DNA from: Stramonita haemastoma
Taxonomy: Eukaryota; Mollusca; Gastropoda; Neogastropoda; Muricidae
DNA: 64,000 bases
Direction of reading: 5' to 3'
Assembly (NCBI GenBank): GCA_030674155.1
Contig: CM060318.1
Span: 67,480,988 to 67,544,987, forward strand
The stretch's first letter is position 1, and each line of letters begins with the position of its first letter. Below, one piece after another: positions 12,191-23,184 of the stretch. The translations under genes were made by a program, and so were the position numbers. Below the pieces are notes generated by a model that saw only the letters and a program-made list of their open reading frames with translations, ran no database searches and was not told the origin of the DNA.

Positions 12191-12450
12191 CAGTATGCGT
12201 GCGTGCGTGTGTCTGTGTGTGAGGCTGTGTGCTCTCCCCTCTTTTTTGCTGGTCAGTGTATCCAGTCTTCTTTGAATAATGATATATAAATAAATAATAT
12301 ATCTATATATATATATTCAAACAAAGACTGTATATTATATAATATATAATATATATAATGTGTGTGTACCTGCTTTCATGTATGTTGTTATTTTACATAG
12401 TGTATATGTCTTCATACTATGCTGTAATCTTTTTTTTTTAATTTCCCCAG

Positions 12451-12583
12451 GAAACTGCAGCCAAACGACAACAAACGAATACACACCAAAGAGGAGGCCC
12501 AGTCAAGCCTAAACCAGTGCTGAGATCAACCCATTAATACTGTGACTGTGACTTAGCCTTGCACCAGCGTGTTCACCAGCAGC
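12451..12583 (+). other. UGT 5'UTR segment of the coding exon
   Basis: A polypyrimidine tract followed by 'ccccag' ends at 12450, giving a credible 3' splice site. The 133 bases that follow lead to the first in-frame ATG at 12584. The frame is open from 12569 but that codon is GTG, so ATG at 12584 is preferred. Confidence 0.55.
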
Positions 12584-14128
12584 ATGGAGAGCAGACCCAG
12601 GCCCCCCCTGCCTGCCCCCTCCCGCTGCCAGCCTCTGGTCGTGCTGCTGCTGGGCGTGGTCAGTGCGGTCAGCGGGAAGCGAGTGGTGATGCTGCCCATG
12701 CCCTTCGCCAGCCACATCGACTACCACAACAACGTGGCGCGGGCACTGGTCAACCTGGGGCACCAGGTGTGGGTCACCATCCCCCTCAACCTGGCGGAGC
12801 GAGGTGCCCAGGACGCGGAGAACATCCACGTGGTTCTGTACGACACGCCTTTCGACATCGAGGCCAAAACCATGCCCAGACTGCCCGAGAGGTACTTCAA
12901 GGGCGAGTCAGATAACTTTGATGAACTGGAAACCATCATGAAAGAGCAGTGTGAGAGAATTCTGAAGAACCACACGTTTTTTAAGACCTTGAAGCAGATC
13001 GGTCCTGATTTTGTGATCATTGATAATCTTTCGTTGGTGTACATGTTGGTGATTTTGCCTTATAAACTGGGCGTGCCTTTCGCTTTTGTGGGGTCGTCCT
13101 ACGACCCCATCGCTCAGAGAGTGCCCTTCTCCCCTGCCGTGACTCCCTTGCCCGTGTTCCCCTACAGTGACCACATGACTTTCTTCCAGCGGGTGAAGAA
13201 CACCTTGGTCTTCCTCAAGAAGTGCTGGACCTACAAAGACGCCTACGGGGATGCTGTGGGGCGCTTCGCCCCCGAGAAGCCCAACATCCCTGTGGACATG
13301 CTGATCGCCCGTGCCGAGATCTGGCTGGTGGAGATGGACCACATCCTGGACTACCCCAAACCCAGCCTGCCCAACGTCAAGTTCATCGGCGGCACCGTCA
13401 AAGGACCGGTGACTCCGCTGCCCAGAGAGTTCAAGACGTTCATGGACACCGCCGTGGAAGGCGTGGTGATCGTGTCTTTCGGCAGCTACGTGCTGGGGGT
13501 GCCTCCGCCCATCAACGACAAGCTGTTCGAGGTCTTCGAGAGCCTGCCCATGAAGGTGATCTTCAGGTCCAACGTGACCTCCCCCAACCCCGCCAAGATC
13601 ATGACCTCGCCCTGGCTTCCCCAGAACGACCTTCTGGGTCACCCCAACACCAAAGTCTTCGTCAGTCACTGCGGCAAGAACGGGCAGTACGAGGCGCTGT
13701 ACCACGCCGTGCCTGTCGTGGCCACGCCGCTCTTCTACGACCAGCCCTACAACGCGGAGCGGATGCGGGTCAAGGGGCTGGCTGAGGTGCTAGACCTTCG
13801 CACGTGCACGGCGGAAGAGATGAGGGCAGCCATCCTGAAAGTGGCGCACCAGCCGCGCTACAAGCAGGCCATCACGGCGGCCTCCCGGCTGTTCCGGCAG
13901 CAGTTCCACGTGCCGGTGGAGGTGGCGGGGCGGTGGCTAGACCACATCATGAAGTATGGCGGCGCCTACATGCGCTCTGCCGGCCAGGACATGGCCATGC
14001 ACGAGTTCCTCATCTTCGATGTCATCGCCTTCCTCGCCCTCGCCTTCATCCTCCTCTTCGCCGGCCTGGTCTACTCCGGCGTCATGCTCTACAGGCACGT
14101 GTTGTGCAGGAAGAAGAAGACTGAGTGA
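12584..14128 (+). CDS. UDP-glycosyltransferase (UGT family), membrane-anchored
   Basis: This encodes a 514-residue UGT of usual length for the animal family, which transfers sugar from a UDP-sugar to small lipophilic acceptors in the ER lumen. What is seen: a hydrophobic signal peptide at about residues 15-31; the N-terminal 'PFASH' with the family's catalytic His at position 44; 'PDFVIIDNL' at 141-149; and the UGT signature at about 344-387, starting 'WLPQNDLLGH' and ending in the sugar-nucleotide-contacting D386-Q387. A C-terminal transmembrane helix spans about 475-501 and the protein ends in -KKTE, a KKXX-type ER retrieval signal. N-x-S/T sites lie at N129, N148 and N330. The signature has H-C-G (362-364) where most animal UGTs have H-G-G. 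The CDS is one exon and GC-rich, in sharp contrast to its AT/repeat-rich flanks. Substrate cannot be told from sequence. Confidence 0.93.
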   Translation: MESRPRPPLPAPSRCQPLVVLLLGVVSAVSGKRVVMLPMPFASHIDYHNNVARALVNLGHQVWVTIPLNLAERGAQDAENIHVVLYDTPFDIEAKTMPRLPERYFKGESDNFDELETIMKEQCERILKNHTFFKTLKQIGPDFVIIDNLSLVYMLVILPYKLGVPFAFVGSSYDPIAQRVPFSPAVTPLPVFPYSDHMTFFQRVKNTLVFLKKCWTYKDAYGDAVGRFAPEKPNIPVDMLIARAEIWLVEMDHILDYPKPSLPNVKFIGGTVKGPVTPLPREFKTFMDTAVEGVVIVSFGSYVLGVPPPINDKLFEVFESLPMKVIFRSNVTSPNPAKIMTSPWLPQNDLLGHPNTKVFVSHCGKNGQYEALYHAVPVVATPLFYDQPYNAERMRVKGLAEVLDLRTCTAEEMRAAILKVAHQPRYKQAITAASRLFRQQFHVPVEVAGRWLDHIMKYGGAYMRSAGQDMAMHEFLIFDVIAFLALAFILLFAGLVYSGVMLYRHVLCRKKKTE

Positions 14129-14229
14129 TTAGCACTGAGGCTTTACTGTCTTGTTGGGGGTGTGACGTGGAGGGATGGGGGGGGGGGGGTATGGAGGAGA
14201 GAGGAGAGAGAGAGGAGAGAGAGAGAGAG

Positions 14230-14267
<38 letters not shown>

Positions 14268-14299
14268 GGGTGTGTTTTATTTATTCTTTTTTTATTATT

Positions 14300-14635
14300 T
14301 ATTCTTTTATATCGAGGATAACAGAATAAGCAATCATGTGCTTTTTCTCATCCGGTCCCCGTGTGCATGCAGTTTTTGTAAATATTGTCATCTGTTCCCA
14401 CCGGCACACGATGGCCTACTCTTACGAAAAGCGGAACAGGATTTAACGTGTGCGCAAGATGTTCTGCGTGCGTTCGCACACGGGGCCTCGGTTTAAAGTC
14501 TCATCCGAAGGACTTTTGGGGAGAGTGGAGTCAGCACTGATGTTAACTCCAGGAGAAAAATTTCCTCGACCGGACTCGAACCTGGGTCGTCAAATTGCCA
14601 GCGCAATGTTCTGACCACTAGGCTATCCGTCCCCC
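14300..14635 (-). mobile_element. SINE-A, full-length, in UGT 3' flank
   Basis: A complete reverse-oriented copy running from the tail complement 'ttcttttatatcgaggata' to the head complement 'ctgaccactaggctatcc'. The B-box complement 'ggactcgaacctgggtcg' is intact. It begins about 170 bases after the UGT stop and would be part of the 3'UTR if the poly(A) signal at 15832 is used. Confidence 0.88.
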
Positions 14636-14636
14636 G

Positions 14637-14637
<1 letters not shown>

Positions 14638-14701
<64 letters not shown>

Positions 14702-14766
14702 GGGGTGGGTGGTAAAGGTTGTTTTGTTTTCCTACAAACAATGTAGGGTGAATCCTTGTGTGCAGA

Positions 14767-14840
<74 letters not shown>

Positions 14841-14842
14841 GG
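14638..14842. repeat. Two (GT)n arrays in UGT 3' flank
   Basis: GT runs at about 14640-14700 and 14769-14839, separated by unique sequence. The first abuts the head of the SINE at 14300-14635. Confidence 0.95.
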
Positions 14843-15429
14843 TTGTGTTTGGGTTTGTTTTTGGGGTTGTTGGTTTTTTGTTTTTTTTTTTGGGGGGGAG
14901 GGGGCTCTCTTTATTGGCCAAAGAACATTCAGTACAAGGTCGTTTTTCCCCCATTTCTTTCTTTTTCCCTTTTCTTCATTTTCCTTTTTCCCTTTCTTTC
15001 CCATTCTGCCCCATTTTCTCACCATTAGTAATCAGATTATCTCTTTGTTTTGTATACTTTGTTTTCCATTTGCAGTTGGAAACATTTTATTGATGTGCAA
15101 CAATATGATTGTTCTATATAAATATGTTAATGTATTATATGTATGCTACTCCCTTGTGTGTCTTGATTGCTAGAAGTGATTCATCTATTATTTTATCTAT
15201 TCATTTATTTATTGATTTATTCTTTCATTCATTTATGTATTTGTTTATTTTCTATTTACTAAATTATCCTTTTTTTCATTCATATACATATTATGTATAT
15301 ATTTCTTTGTTTAAAAGTCCATTTCAACATTCAATTATCTATCTATAAATCAAAATATGAATCTAATAATATCTGACCCAATATTTGATCTCACCAGTTG
15401 TGGTCTGTGTGAATCAATTGATAAATTAT

Positions 15430-15590
15430 TTGATTGATGGATGGTAGGATGGATGGCAGGATAGGATGGATGGATGGATGGACCGGATGGGTGGATGGAT
15501 GGATGGATGGATGGATGGACCGGATGGATGGTTGGATGGATGGATGGCAGGATGGATGAATGGATGAATGGATGGATGGATGGCATCGCT
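15430..15590. repeat. (GGAT)n tetranucleotide repeat
   Basis: Tandem 'ggat'/'atgg' units with 'ggcag' and 'gaccggatgg' interruptions. Confidence 0.92.
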
Positions 15591-15831
15591 TTTGGGACTA
15601 CTGTTGAAGATCAACCCATTTCACCTCATGAGCTGCATTATGCCAGCATTTAAACCAAAAAGGGGGGGGGAGAGAGAGGGGGGGAAGAGAAAGAAAGACA
15701 GAGACAGAGAGAGTGTAAGTGTATCTGTGTGTCTCTGTGAAAACTGGAAAGAAAAACGTCTTCTTTGTAGTCAACACCCGATTTGTGCTACCACAAAATC
15801 CAATGTAACGTTTGCTTTCCTTTCATTGAGC

Positions 15832-15837
15832 AATAAA
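15832..15837 (+). terminator. Candidate UGT poly(A) signal AATAAA
   Basis: An AATAAA within 'gagcaataaaacctgttg' is followed about 20 bases later by an A-rich then GT-rich stretch ('gggtgtgttgtctgg'). It is the first convincing signal I find downstream of the UGT stop and implies a 3'UTR of about 1.7 kb containing a SINE and microsatellites. Confidence 0.45.
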
Positions 15838-16044
15838 ACCTGTTGAAAAACAAATGCAAAAAAGGGTGTGTTGTCTGGTTTTCAGTCTTTCTGTTGGAGA
15901 ATGATCAAGAGTACTGTCCCTTTGTGTTCATGAATTGATTGATTTGAATGGCAGATTGAGTGATGGGTTTATTTATTTATTAATTTTATTTATTTATATT
16001 TATTTATTTATTTATTTATTTATTTATTCATTCATTCATTTAGT

Positions 16045-16335
<291 letters not shown>

Positions 16336-17177
16336 ACACACAACCTTAAGTGAAAAAAAGAATGAAGGGAAAACAAAGCCGAGCTAAAAATAATAATAAT
16401 AATAATAATATAATAATAATAATAATGATAATAAAGAAAGAAAGAAAATCTATCCCCAAAGAAAACGACAGCATCTCTGAAGTATTCCCCTCGTTCTTGG
16501 GCATTTTCAGTGGGTAGGCCAGGGAGAGAAACCTCCAATACACGCACAACCCCCTCCACTTTTACCTGGTCATGTGTTTTTTGCTGGTGTCAATGCAAGG
16601 TCTGCCCTCCTTTCTTGTGCAGTGCAATCTCTTCACACAAAGCTTCACACTGCTACACACCATAGGATGGTCAATGTCACAATCCGCGCTCTGGTAGCTG
16701 CGAGTGATCTTGATGCTGGAAAGGGTGACACCTCTGATGAGGATCAGGTTTAGCTGATGCCAGTGTTTAGATTGTCAGCGTCTCCAGGAGACTCGATGCT
16801 AAAGATTCATGTTGAAGAAGATGGTACTGATGCACAACCCATCATGACAGCAAAGCTCTTAGCAGGTGCTGTCCATTCTCGTTCATTTTCCCAGCACCAA
16901 ACTGACCCAAGCAGATGGGCCAGGAGTTGTGATCGACACCTACTCTGCTGTTGAAACTACCGGCGATGAACAATAGTTATTTGTGAGGAATTCTCCTTAT
17001 AGCAGCACTGAGTCTTCATAGACTTTTGCTTCTGCTGTGGATGTCAAAGTTGATGGATTGGCTCTGGAGGCTATTGCTTGTAGTCCCTGAACATAAATCA
17101 CCCTAAGCTTCAGGAGTTCTACGAACTGTAGGCTATACTTCCCTGAGACAGAACAGGTGTGGTATAATGTTGGTGTA

Positions 17178-17290
17178 GATCCCCGGGTACGTGGGCATTC
17201 GGGGCAACGAAACGGTTGACCAACTCATCAGAGTGCCACGGAGCATAAGATTTCTGGGTCTAGGGTGCCGTTCACATATCTGAAACCTAT
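17178..17290 (+). pseudogene. Fragment resembling a retrotransposon RNase H C-terminus
   Basis: One plus-strand frame reads IPGYVGIRGNETVDQLIRV, which resembles the 'PGHxGxxGNExAD' end of RNase H domains in some non-LTR retrotransposons. There is no intact reading frame upstream. It sits just 5' of an endonuclease relic, the reverse of the usual order, so it may come from an adjacent element copy. Confidence 0.4.
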
Positions 17291-17429
17291 AGGCGGACAA
17301 TACGTGCTCTCCCTCTGGCAGGAGGAATGGAATGCTTCCACACCGGCTCGGTCGTCGCCTGGTACAAGGACCGCATCATCCGTTGCTGACCAGCAGGACG
17401 GAGGTGTAAAGTATGGGACTGTTGGTCCA

Positions 17430-18660
17430 ACGTCATTGCGTGCCAGAAACAACATCACTATTGGCACATGGAACTTAAAATCATTGAGAGCTCCAGGAAA
17501 AGTGGAAGAAGTCTTATACGAAATGAGAAGATACAGATGGAACATCCCTGGACTCTGTGAGATACGCTGGAAAAACTTTGGAGAAACCTCTACCCCTGAA
17601 GGCCACAAACTGTAGGCCTACCTCAGTGGCAGTGAAGACAAACATAAACATGGAGTTGGATTCCTCATCCACAAAGACACTGTGAATACCATCATGGGGT
17701 GTTGACCAGTCTCCGGAGACTCATTACCATCCGTCTGAGGCTGTACCTTTTAACATCACCACCATACAAGCATATGCTCCAACAAAAGACTATGATGACA
17801 AGGACGTTGAAGACTTCTACAATCAATTGCAAGAGGTCATAGACAAGACGTCAAAGAAAGACATCATTGTAGTTCAAGGTGACTGGAATGCAAAAATAGG
17901 AGTAGAGGCGAGCAAGAATTGGAAGGGGCTATGTGGAAAGTATTGCAACCCTGAGACCAATGAAAGAGGCTTGAGGCTCCTAGAATTTGCCAGTCTTAAC
18001 AACCTGCAGGTGGTGAACACATTTGGTCCACACAAACCATCTAGACATTGGACATGGAACAGCCCAGGAGGAAAATCACCACAATCAAATTGACTACATC
18101 ATGGTCAAACAACGCTTTCAATCAAGTGTCAATATCGCAAAGACCAGGAGCTTTCCAAGAGCGGACATAGGAAGCGATCATGAGCTTGTGATGATGACAT
18201 TTAGACTCTGCCTCAAGAGTATTAAGAAACAGGGCAATTTAAGAATAAAGTTCAATCTTGACAGACTAAGGGACCCAAACGTTGCAGAAAATTTCAAAGC
18301 TACGATAGGAGGAAAATGTGCCCCTCTCCGGGTACTCGACAGCCAGGACACTGAGGCAGACACCCTGATCAACAGCTTTAACACTACCGTGACTGAAACA
18401 CCATCCTTTGCAAACGCCAGCCAACCAAATAGCCCTGGGTCACAGAAGACATACTGAAGCTGTGCGACAAATGCAGAGAACTGAGGCAAAGGAAGAAAAA
18501 GACAGAGGGTGCAATGTTATACAGAGAAATCAATCGACAAGTTTAAAAAAAAAAAAAAAAAGGAATGAGAAAGCAAAGGAGACATGGATCAGGGAACAAT
18601 GCAAAGCTATGGAAGAAAACCTCAGCATTATTTTTAACAACTTCATGTTGTGTCACTCAT
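17430..18660 (+). pseudogene. Non-LTR retrotransposon relic, AP-like endonuclease domain
   Basis: The frames here spell an exonuclease/endonuclease-family domain: 'TIGTWNLKSL' near the start, 'DILGLCE'-like 'IPGLCEIRWKNFG', then 'IVVQGDWNAKIG' (17869-17904), 'LLEFASLNNLQVVNTF' (17980-18027), 'HWTWNSPGGKS' and, after a frame change near 18080, 'IDYIMVKQRF' and 'GSDHELVMMTF'. These are the strand order and motifs of LINE endonucleases (RTE/CR1-like, also annotated as craniofacial development protein 2-like). At least two frameshifts, near 17690 and 18085, break the frame, and the reverse transcriptase is missing. The relic ends near an A-run at 18545. Confidence 0.85.
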
Positions 18661-19070
18661 AACAAAGTGAGTATAACAAAAAAAGACTGAGACTGTTTAC
18701 TTTCTGACCGTCACTTTATGCAAGCAGTCTAACAGGTCTGCCAATCATTGCTGGTAGGCCTGTAGAAAAGGAGCTTCTTTGACATTTAGCTAAGAACATC
18801 GTGAAGAACAACAAAACCGACTTTTCCGTGGGTGCTTGCACCCATACCAGCTTGTCCCTAAAGCCTATTATTGCCACGAGGACATTAAACTCGCCCTTTT
18901 CACCATTTAGAAAGTAGGCTAGGCCTAGTCCTAGCAGTCGCCGCTCGCTTGACAGGCTCAGCCAATCAGTGTAGGTTGACCTACTGCCTTCAGACTTCGA
19001 AGCGAGAGTTGCCTGCGCGTGTTTTGGTTGTGTGCAAGAGAGTGTGTGATTTCGGGTTATTTTTCGGATT

Positions 19071-19078
19071 ATATAAAA
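19071..19078 (+). promoter_or_regulatory. TATA-like element upstream of 4E-BP
   Basis: 'atataaaa' lies 52 bases before the 4E-BP start codon. With the usual 25-30 base spacing, transcription would start near 19100, leaving a 5'UTR of only about 30 bases. An unseen upstream exon cannot be excluded. Confidence 0.45.
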
Positions 19079-19129
19079 CCAGGCAGCTCTATAGGTGATC
19101 AGGGAACATTTTTACAATCCACAGAAAGT

Positions 19130-19268
19130 ATGTCTTCTGAATCTGGTGCTCAGCATCCCAAAGGAAGAGATATTCCAAGTAGACGAGTTCTGCTGAATGA
19201 TATTTCGCAGCTTCCTTCAGAATACTCAACAACGCCTGGTGGAACTTTTTTTTCTACGACTCCAGGGG
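19130..19268 (+). CDS. eIF4E-binding protein (4E-BP), coding exon 1
   Basis: 4E-BPs bind the cap-binding factor eIF4E and repress cap-dependent translation until phosphorylated by mTORC1. This exon encodes residues 1-46 and starts at ATG 19130. It contains RDIP (13-16), the counterpart of the vertebrate RAIP motif, and 'EYSTTPGGTFFSTTPGG', which carries the two priming Thr-Pro sites (T35 and T44, equivalent to human T37/T46). The donor is G|GTATGT at 19269, splitting the Gly47 codon after base one. The splice position within the second TTPGG matches the classical first intron of the family, as far as I recall. The complete protein is 117 residues against 118 in human 4E-BP1. Confidence 0.93.
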
Positions 19269-21277
19269 GTATGTCATTTGTTGCAGCAGTGCGCATTCTT
19301 CAGTTATATGCTTGAAATGTTTTTAATCAGTGTTTTAAGTCCGATTGCATTCACTGTCACAATTTTCTTTTTCGGTCACCGATTTATTTAGACGAAGGAA
19401 CAAAAAGCGCATTCAATATGGCGTACACACGACCATGTGACTTTGTTTGGCAACTTCTCAACAGATTGTTTATATTGCTGTTGTTTAAGTCATGTTGTCG
19501 AATCAGTTTGTGCATTGAAGGGCTGCAATTATTACTGTGAGAGCATAACTACTCATTTTAGTGCATGAATTTTTTGGTGGCAGATTGCCAGGTCGGAAAC
19601 GAGACCTTAGGCCTCCAGTCTGAAAACTTAACTACGGCACGTGTGTCAGTTTTGATGTCGCGAGTGGGACGTACTCTGAGAACAGAGTTATTTCGATGGC
19701 AAAAACTGAACAGCTTTTCTTACGAATTATGTCAGCAGCTATATTTAGACAATCAGGGTGTTTGCATTTTGACCAGAAAGTGATAGGTTTATTGGCAGCT
19801 GCAGCTGACGTCAGGGATGGGAACTCGGTAGCAGATACGGCCTTGAACTCATCGGGGTCACTTGGGATGTGTTACGTTTAGGTGTACACGCAACGAGATA
19901 ATGGGAACTTAAGAATTCTGTGCGTGATTGTCAGACCCGATGAAACAAAACGGTCAGAGGAAGAAGGAAAATTCCAGATGAATAAAGACCAAACAAAGTT
20001 AAACCAAAACCAAATAAGTTGAACCTATTATGTACTAAAGAAAAAGAATCATTAAGGGGAAAGCTTTGTTGCCAAGGGCTAAAAAGAAAGGCAAGTCTGG
20101 ATTGCATGTTTTTGATAACCAGTCAGAGTGCTTCCCCTTGGATGATAACCGGCTTGTAAACAAATGCAATGATTTATGCCCATGAGCTTCTTTAGTCTTT
20201 GATAATGTTACCACAGGATTGGAAAGATGTCATATCAGGGGGTATTATCTACTGGATTGTTTTGTAGGGTCTCTTATTTAAACATCAGGAAAGTGTGAAG
20301 AATACTGTCGCTAAGTCATTATAAGTAAATAACTTAGCACTAAAATAATAATAGTGATTAGTAATTTGGTAATGCTAAAGGGTAAAATAAAAAAGATATA
20401 TTCATAATGGCTACCAAGAAAAATGCTTAAGTTAGTATGGCAAAAGTTGACTGAGCAAAAAAAAAAAAAGGATAACCTTTTATGTTGATCTATCTGTTAT
20501 ATGGTATTGTATTCATGAATGGCAATGTCATGCTTTGTTTTTGCAGTGTTAATAGTGTTACATCTGTTTTTGGTACACAGTGTTAGGGAGGGGGGTTGTA
20601 TGTGTGTGTTTGCGAGCGTGTATGTGTGTGTTTTGTTTGTTGTTTGGTAGGGTTTTCTTTATTATTGTTATTGCTGTTGGTTGTTAGGGGGGGGGGGGGG
20701 GGGAGGAGTAAGGGATACTATTACTAGTATTAGGGAAGAAACTTCAGGATCAGCAACAAACATACAAAAATCATACAGTAAACGAATTTTTTTTATCACT
20801 TTCTTTTTTGTATTGCTATGTGGTGTATGCCTCTGACAGCAACTGTTTCAGTGTTTGAGTTTGAGCATTGTTTAGCTCAGCTTGATTTATCAAACCCGCC
20901 ATTCCTAATATCAAACAAAGATAAGTTGAAAAGTAATTGTTGATTTAAAATAGTTGTTTAGTATCGAGGAAACAAGGAGAAAAGATAGGTACCTTTCATT
21001 TTCATGATTTCAAAGTTTTCATGGAAAATGATTCTCTTTTTTTTTTATTGGCAAGGGAGGCTTGGGGTTTACATTGGGAGGTAAATAAACCAAATTGTAA
21101 ACTTCGGTAGATGATAGGTTTTTATCCTTTGCTCATTGCTGTACCTTGAAAGTTTCATTTAGAAACAATATGACATACATGTAGTGATTGTACATCGTGC
21201 CTTTGTATTTGTGATGGATAAATTACAACTTGCTTTGCAAAATTGTATTCAGTTATAAATACTTACTGTGTCTGCAG
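19269..21277 (+). other. 4E-BP intron 1
   Basis: A 2.0 kb intron with GT donor and CAG acceptor ('tctgcag' ending at 21277). It is AT-rich and mostly unique, with a poly-G run at about 20689-20703 and no recognisable gene or intact element. Confidence 0.85.
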
Positions 21278-21448
21278 GAACACGTATTGTGTATGAAAGA
21301 AACTTCCTCCTGCAATGTCGAAATTCTCCTCTGGCAAAAAGTCCTCCTGCAAATATGCTGGACATCCCTGGCATCACCTCACCTGCAAAGCCCAACGTGA
21401 AGGAAAATGGCGATGCTCCTTTGAAAGAGGAACAGGAAGAAGAGAAAG
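21278..21448 (+). CDS. 4E-BP, coding exon 2
   Basis: Encodes residues 47-103 plus one base of codon 104, in phase with exon 1. It holds the canonical eIF4E-binding motif YERNFLL (52-58; pattern Y-x4-L-hydrophobic), then 'CRNSPLAKSPP' with the Ser/Thr-Pro sites corresponding to human S65/T70 (S63, S68), and 'DIPGITSP' (75-82). The acidic linker 'KEEQEEEK' ends the exon at donor AAAG|GTGACC. All interaction and phosphorylation motifs are intact, so this appears to be a functional gene. Confidence 0.94.
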
Positions 21449-21734
21449 GTGACCGTTATTATCATGAATGTTTGCATAGAGGGAGTACGGGGGAAAGAGC
21501 AGAAAACATTAGTTCTATCACTGAGTATCAGAAAAGCACAGAATATCACGCTGTTAATTTAATGAGGACATGACATACACAGTATGAGTGAATTTTTTTT
21601 CATGAATCCCTATGCACATGCCAATTTTCAGAAAAGAAACAAACTGTAACCATGGACAGTTCATTGCTTGACCCTGCCCATCCAGCCTGCTCTTTCCCCC
21701 CTACTCCCTCCAAGAAAATCCTCACTTATCAACG

Positions 21735-21875
21735 CTTTCCCCACACCAACGACAGATGCACTGGGCCTGACTTGTCACGCATGTAACAGCAGGATTACGC
21801 ATTTTTGCTCATTTGAAAGACAACAGTGGTTGCTGTCTGAGCATTCGATTGAGAAGAACACTTTCCTCTGGGCAA
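21735..21875 (+). repeat. Interspersed repeat family C, short copy
   Basis: Shares 'cactgggcctgacttgtcac' and the 'ttgctgtctgagcatt' end with the copies at 530-870 and 35430-35775. Confidence 0.6.
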
Positions 21876-22137
21876 TACAAATCTTAAAAATCTGTCATTT
21901 ATTTCAGATTTAAAAAAAAAAAAAAAACCCTGCTTTTCAGCTTTTGTTTTTAAGTTATTCTTTGTCTATATTTTTACTCATTTTTTGTTGTGGTTTGTTG
22001 TTGTGTTGATGATGTTGGTGTTCTTGTTAGATGCTGAATGAAAAAAAGATATCTAAATGCATTGCTCACAAAGTTATTCAGTGTACTATGTAGAAATGAA
22101 CATTTGAATTTGACTTTCTCATACACACAGAAACAGA

Positions 22138-22138
<1 letters not shown>

Positions 22139-22190
<52 letters not shown>

Positions 22191-22206
22191 CAACACACAC
22201 ACACAC
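22139..22206. repeat. (CA)n microsatellite
   Basis: A CA run with one AACAAC interruption, directly abutting the SINE-A head at 22210. A second CA run lies at 22577-22628, just after the same SINE's tail. Confidence 0.95.
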
Positions 22207-22209
22207 ACA

Positions 22210-22557
22210 GAGGACATGAAAGCCTGGAGGTCAGAGTGATGTGCTCGTGATCTGCTAACCCGGGTTCAAAATTCATTCAAGAGGAACATCAATGCTGACT
22301 CCACTCCCCCCAAACAAAAGTCCTTTGGATGGGAGAATAAACCAAGGTCCCGTGTGCTAATGCACGCAGAACATCTTGTACACACGTTAAAACCCGTTCC
22401 ACTTTTTGAAAAAGTAGGCCATTGTGTGCCCGGTGGGAACGGATGGCAAAACTTACAAAACTGTATGCACACAAGGACTAGATGTAAAAAAAAAAATAAA
22501 AAAAAAGCACATGAGTGTTTATTCCATTATCCTTCAAATAAAAGAATAAAATAAAAG
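22210..22557 (+). mobile_element. SINE-A copy in 4E-BP intron 2
   Basis: The head has B-box-like 'cccgggttcaaaattc'. The body carries 'aatgctgactccactcc', 'aagtaggccattgtgtgccc' and 'actgtatgcacacaagg'. The tail has 'gtttattccattatcctt' and 'aataaaataaaa'. Confidence 0.85.
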
Positions 22558-22567
22558 TAAATGCACG

Positions 22568-22629
<62 letters not shown>

Positions 22630-22932
22630 ACACACATATGCACATATTTATGAATAGATGCCATGTAAAGTACTAAAAGTCATCCTGCTGTTTTTATAAC
22701 AAAAAACCCAAAGGTCCTTGGACTGTTTTTTGGAGGACTGTGATTAAGTATTTCATTTCATTGTGATTGTCACAAAACTTAATGGGTTTTGCTTCATTGA
22801 ATCCTAGTTGATAAACAGAAAGGTTGGCACAGGTCTGTGTCATGAGTTGCAAATAGCAAGAGAGCACAGTCAAGTCGTAAACCTTTGAAAAAAAAAAAGG
22901 GAAAGGACTATTTATTAAATTGATTTTTTTTT

Positions 22933-23068
22933 CAGTTTTAAGCCATGGCAGATTTCTCTGCATGACTTTTAGGCTGCTCTCCCTGGGGAGAGCGCATCGC
23001 CACACAAGCAGCGCCACCCATTATTTATCTTTTTATTTTCCTGTCTGCTACTATCTTTTGTTTCCCTA
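22933..23068 (+). mobile_element. Interspersed element family E
   Basis: Contains 'agccatggcagatttctctg', 'catgactttt', 'gctgctctccctggggagag' and 'cctgtctgctactatctttt'. Related copies are at 44950-45130 (plus), 32080-32245, 39845-39985 and 40895-41020 (minus). Two of the minus copies, at 32168-32220 and 39945-39986, carry a (TACAA)n tract next to the conserved block. Confidence 0.65.
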
Positions 23069-23069
23069 T

Positions 23070-23184
23070 CATAAACACATCACCTGTGTGCATATTGCTT
23101 TGTTTTTTGCTTGTTGTTTTAATATGAACTTGCTCCCGTTTGCACACAATGGCCTACTTTTCCCAAATACAGAACAGGTTTTAA
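23070..23184 (-). mobile_element. SINE (A/B type), left part of a split copy
   Basis: Runs from 'acatcacctgtgtgcatatt' to 'acagaacaggttttaa' and stops at the TTAA target (23181-23184) where the MITE at 23185-23654 inserted. It continues at 23655. Confidence 0.8.

Noticed and set aside
12569..12583. UGT start at 12569
   Set aside because: That codon is GTG; the first ATG in frame is 12584 and is followed by a normal signal peptide.
12908..13705. 265-codon frame antisense to the UGT
   Set aside because: Shadow of a GC-rich coding exon; the plus-strand frame has clear UGT motifs.
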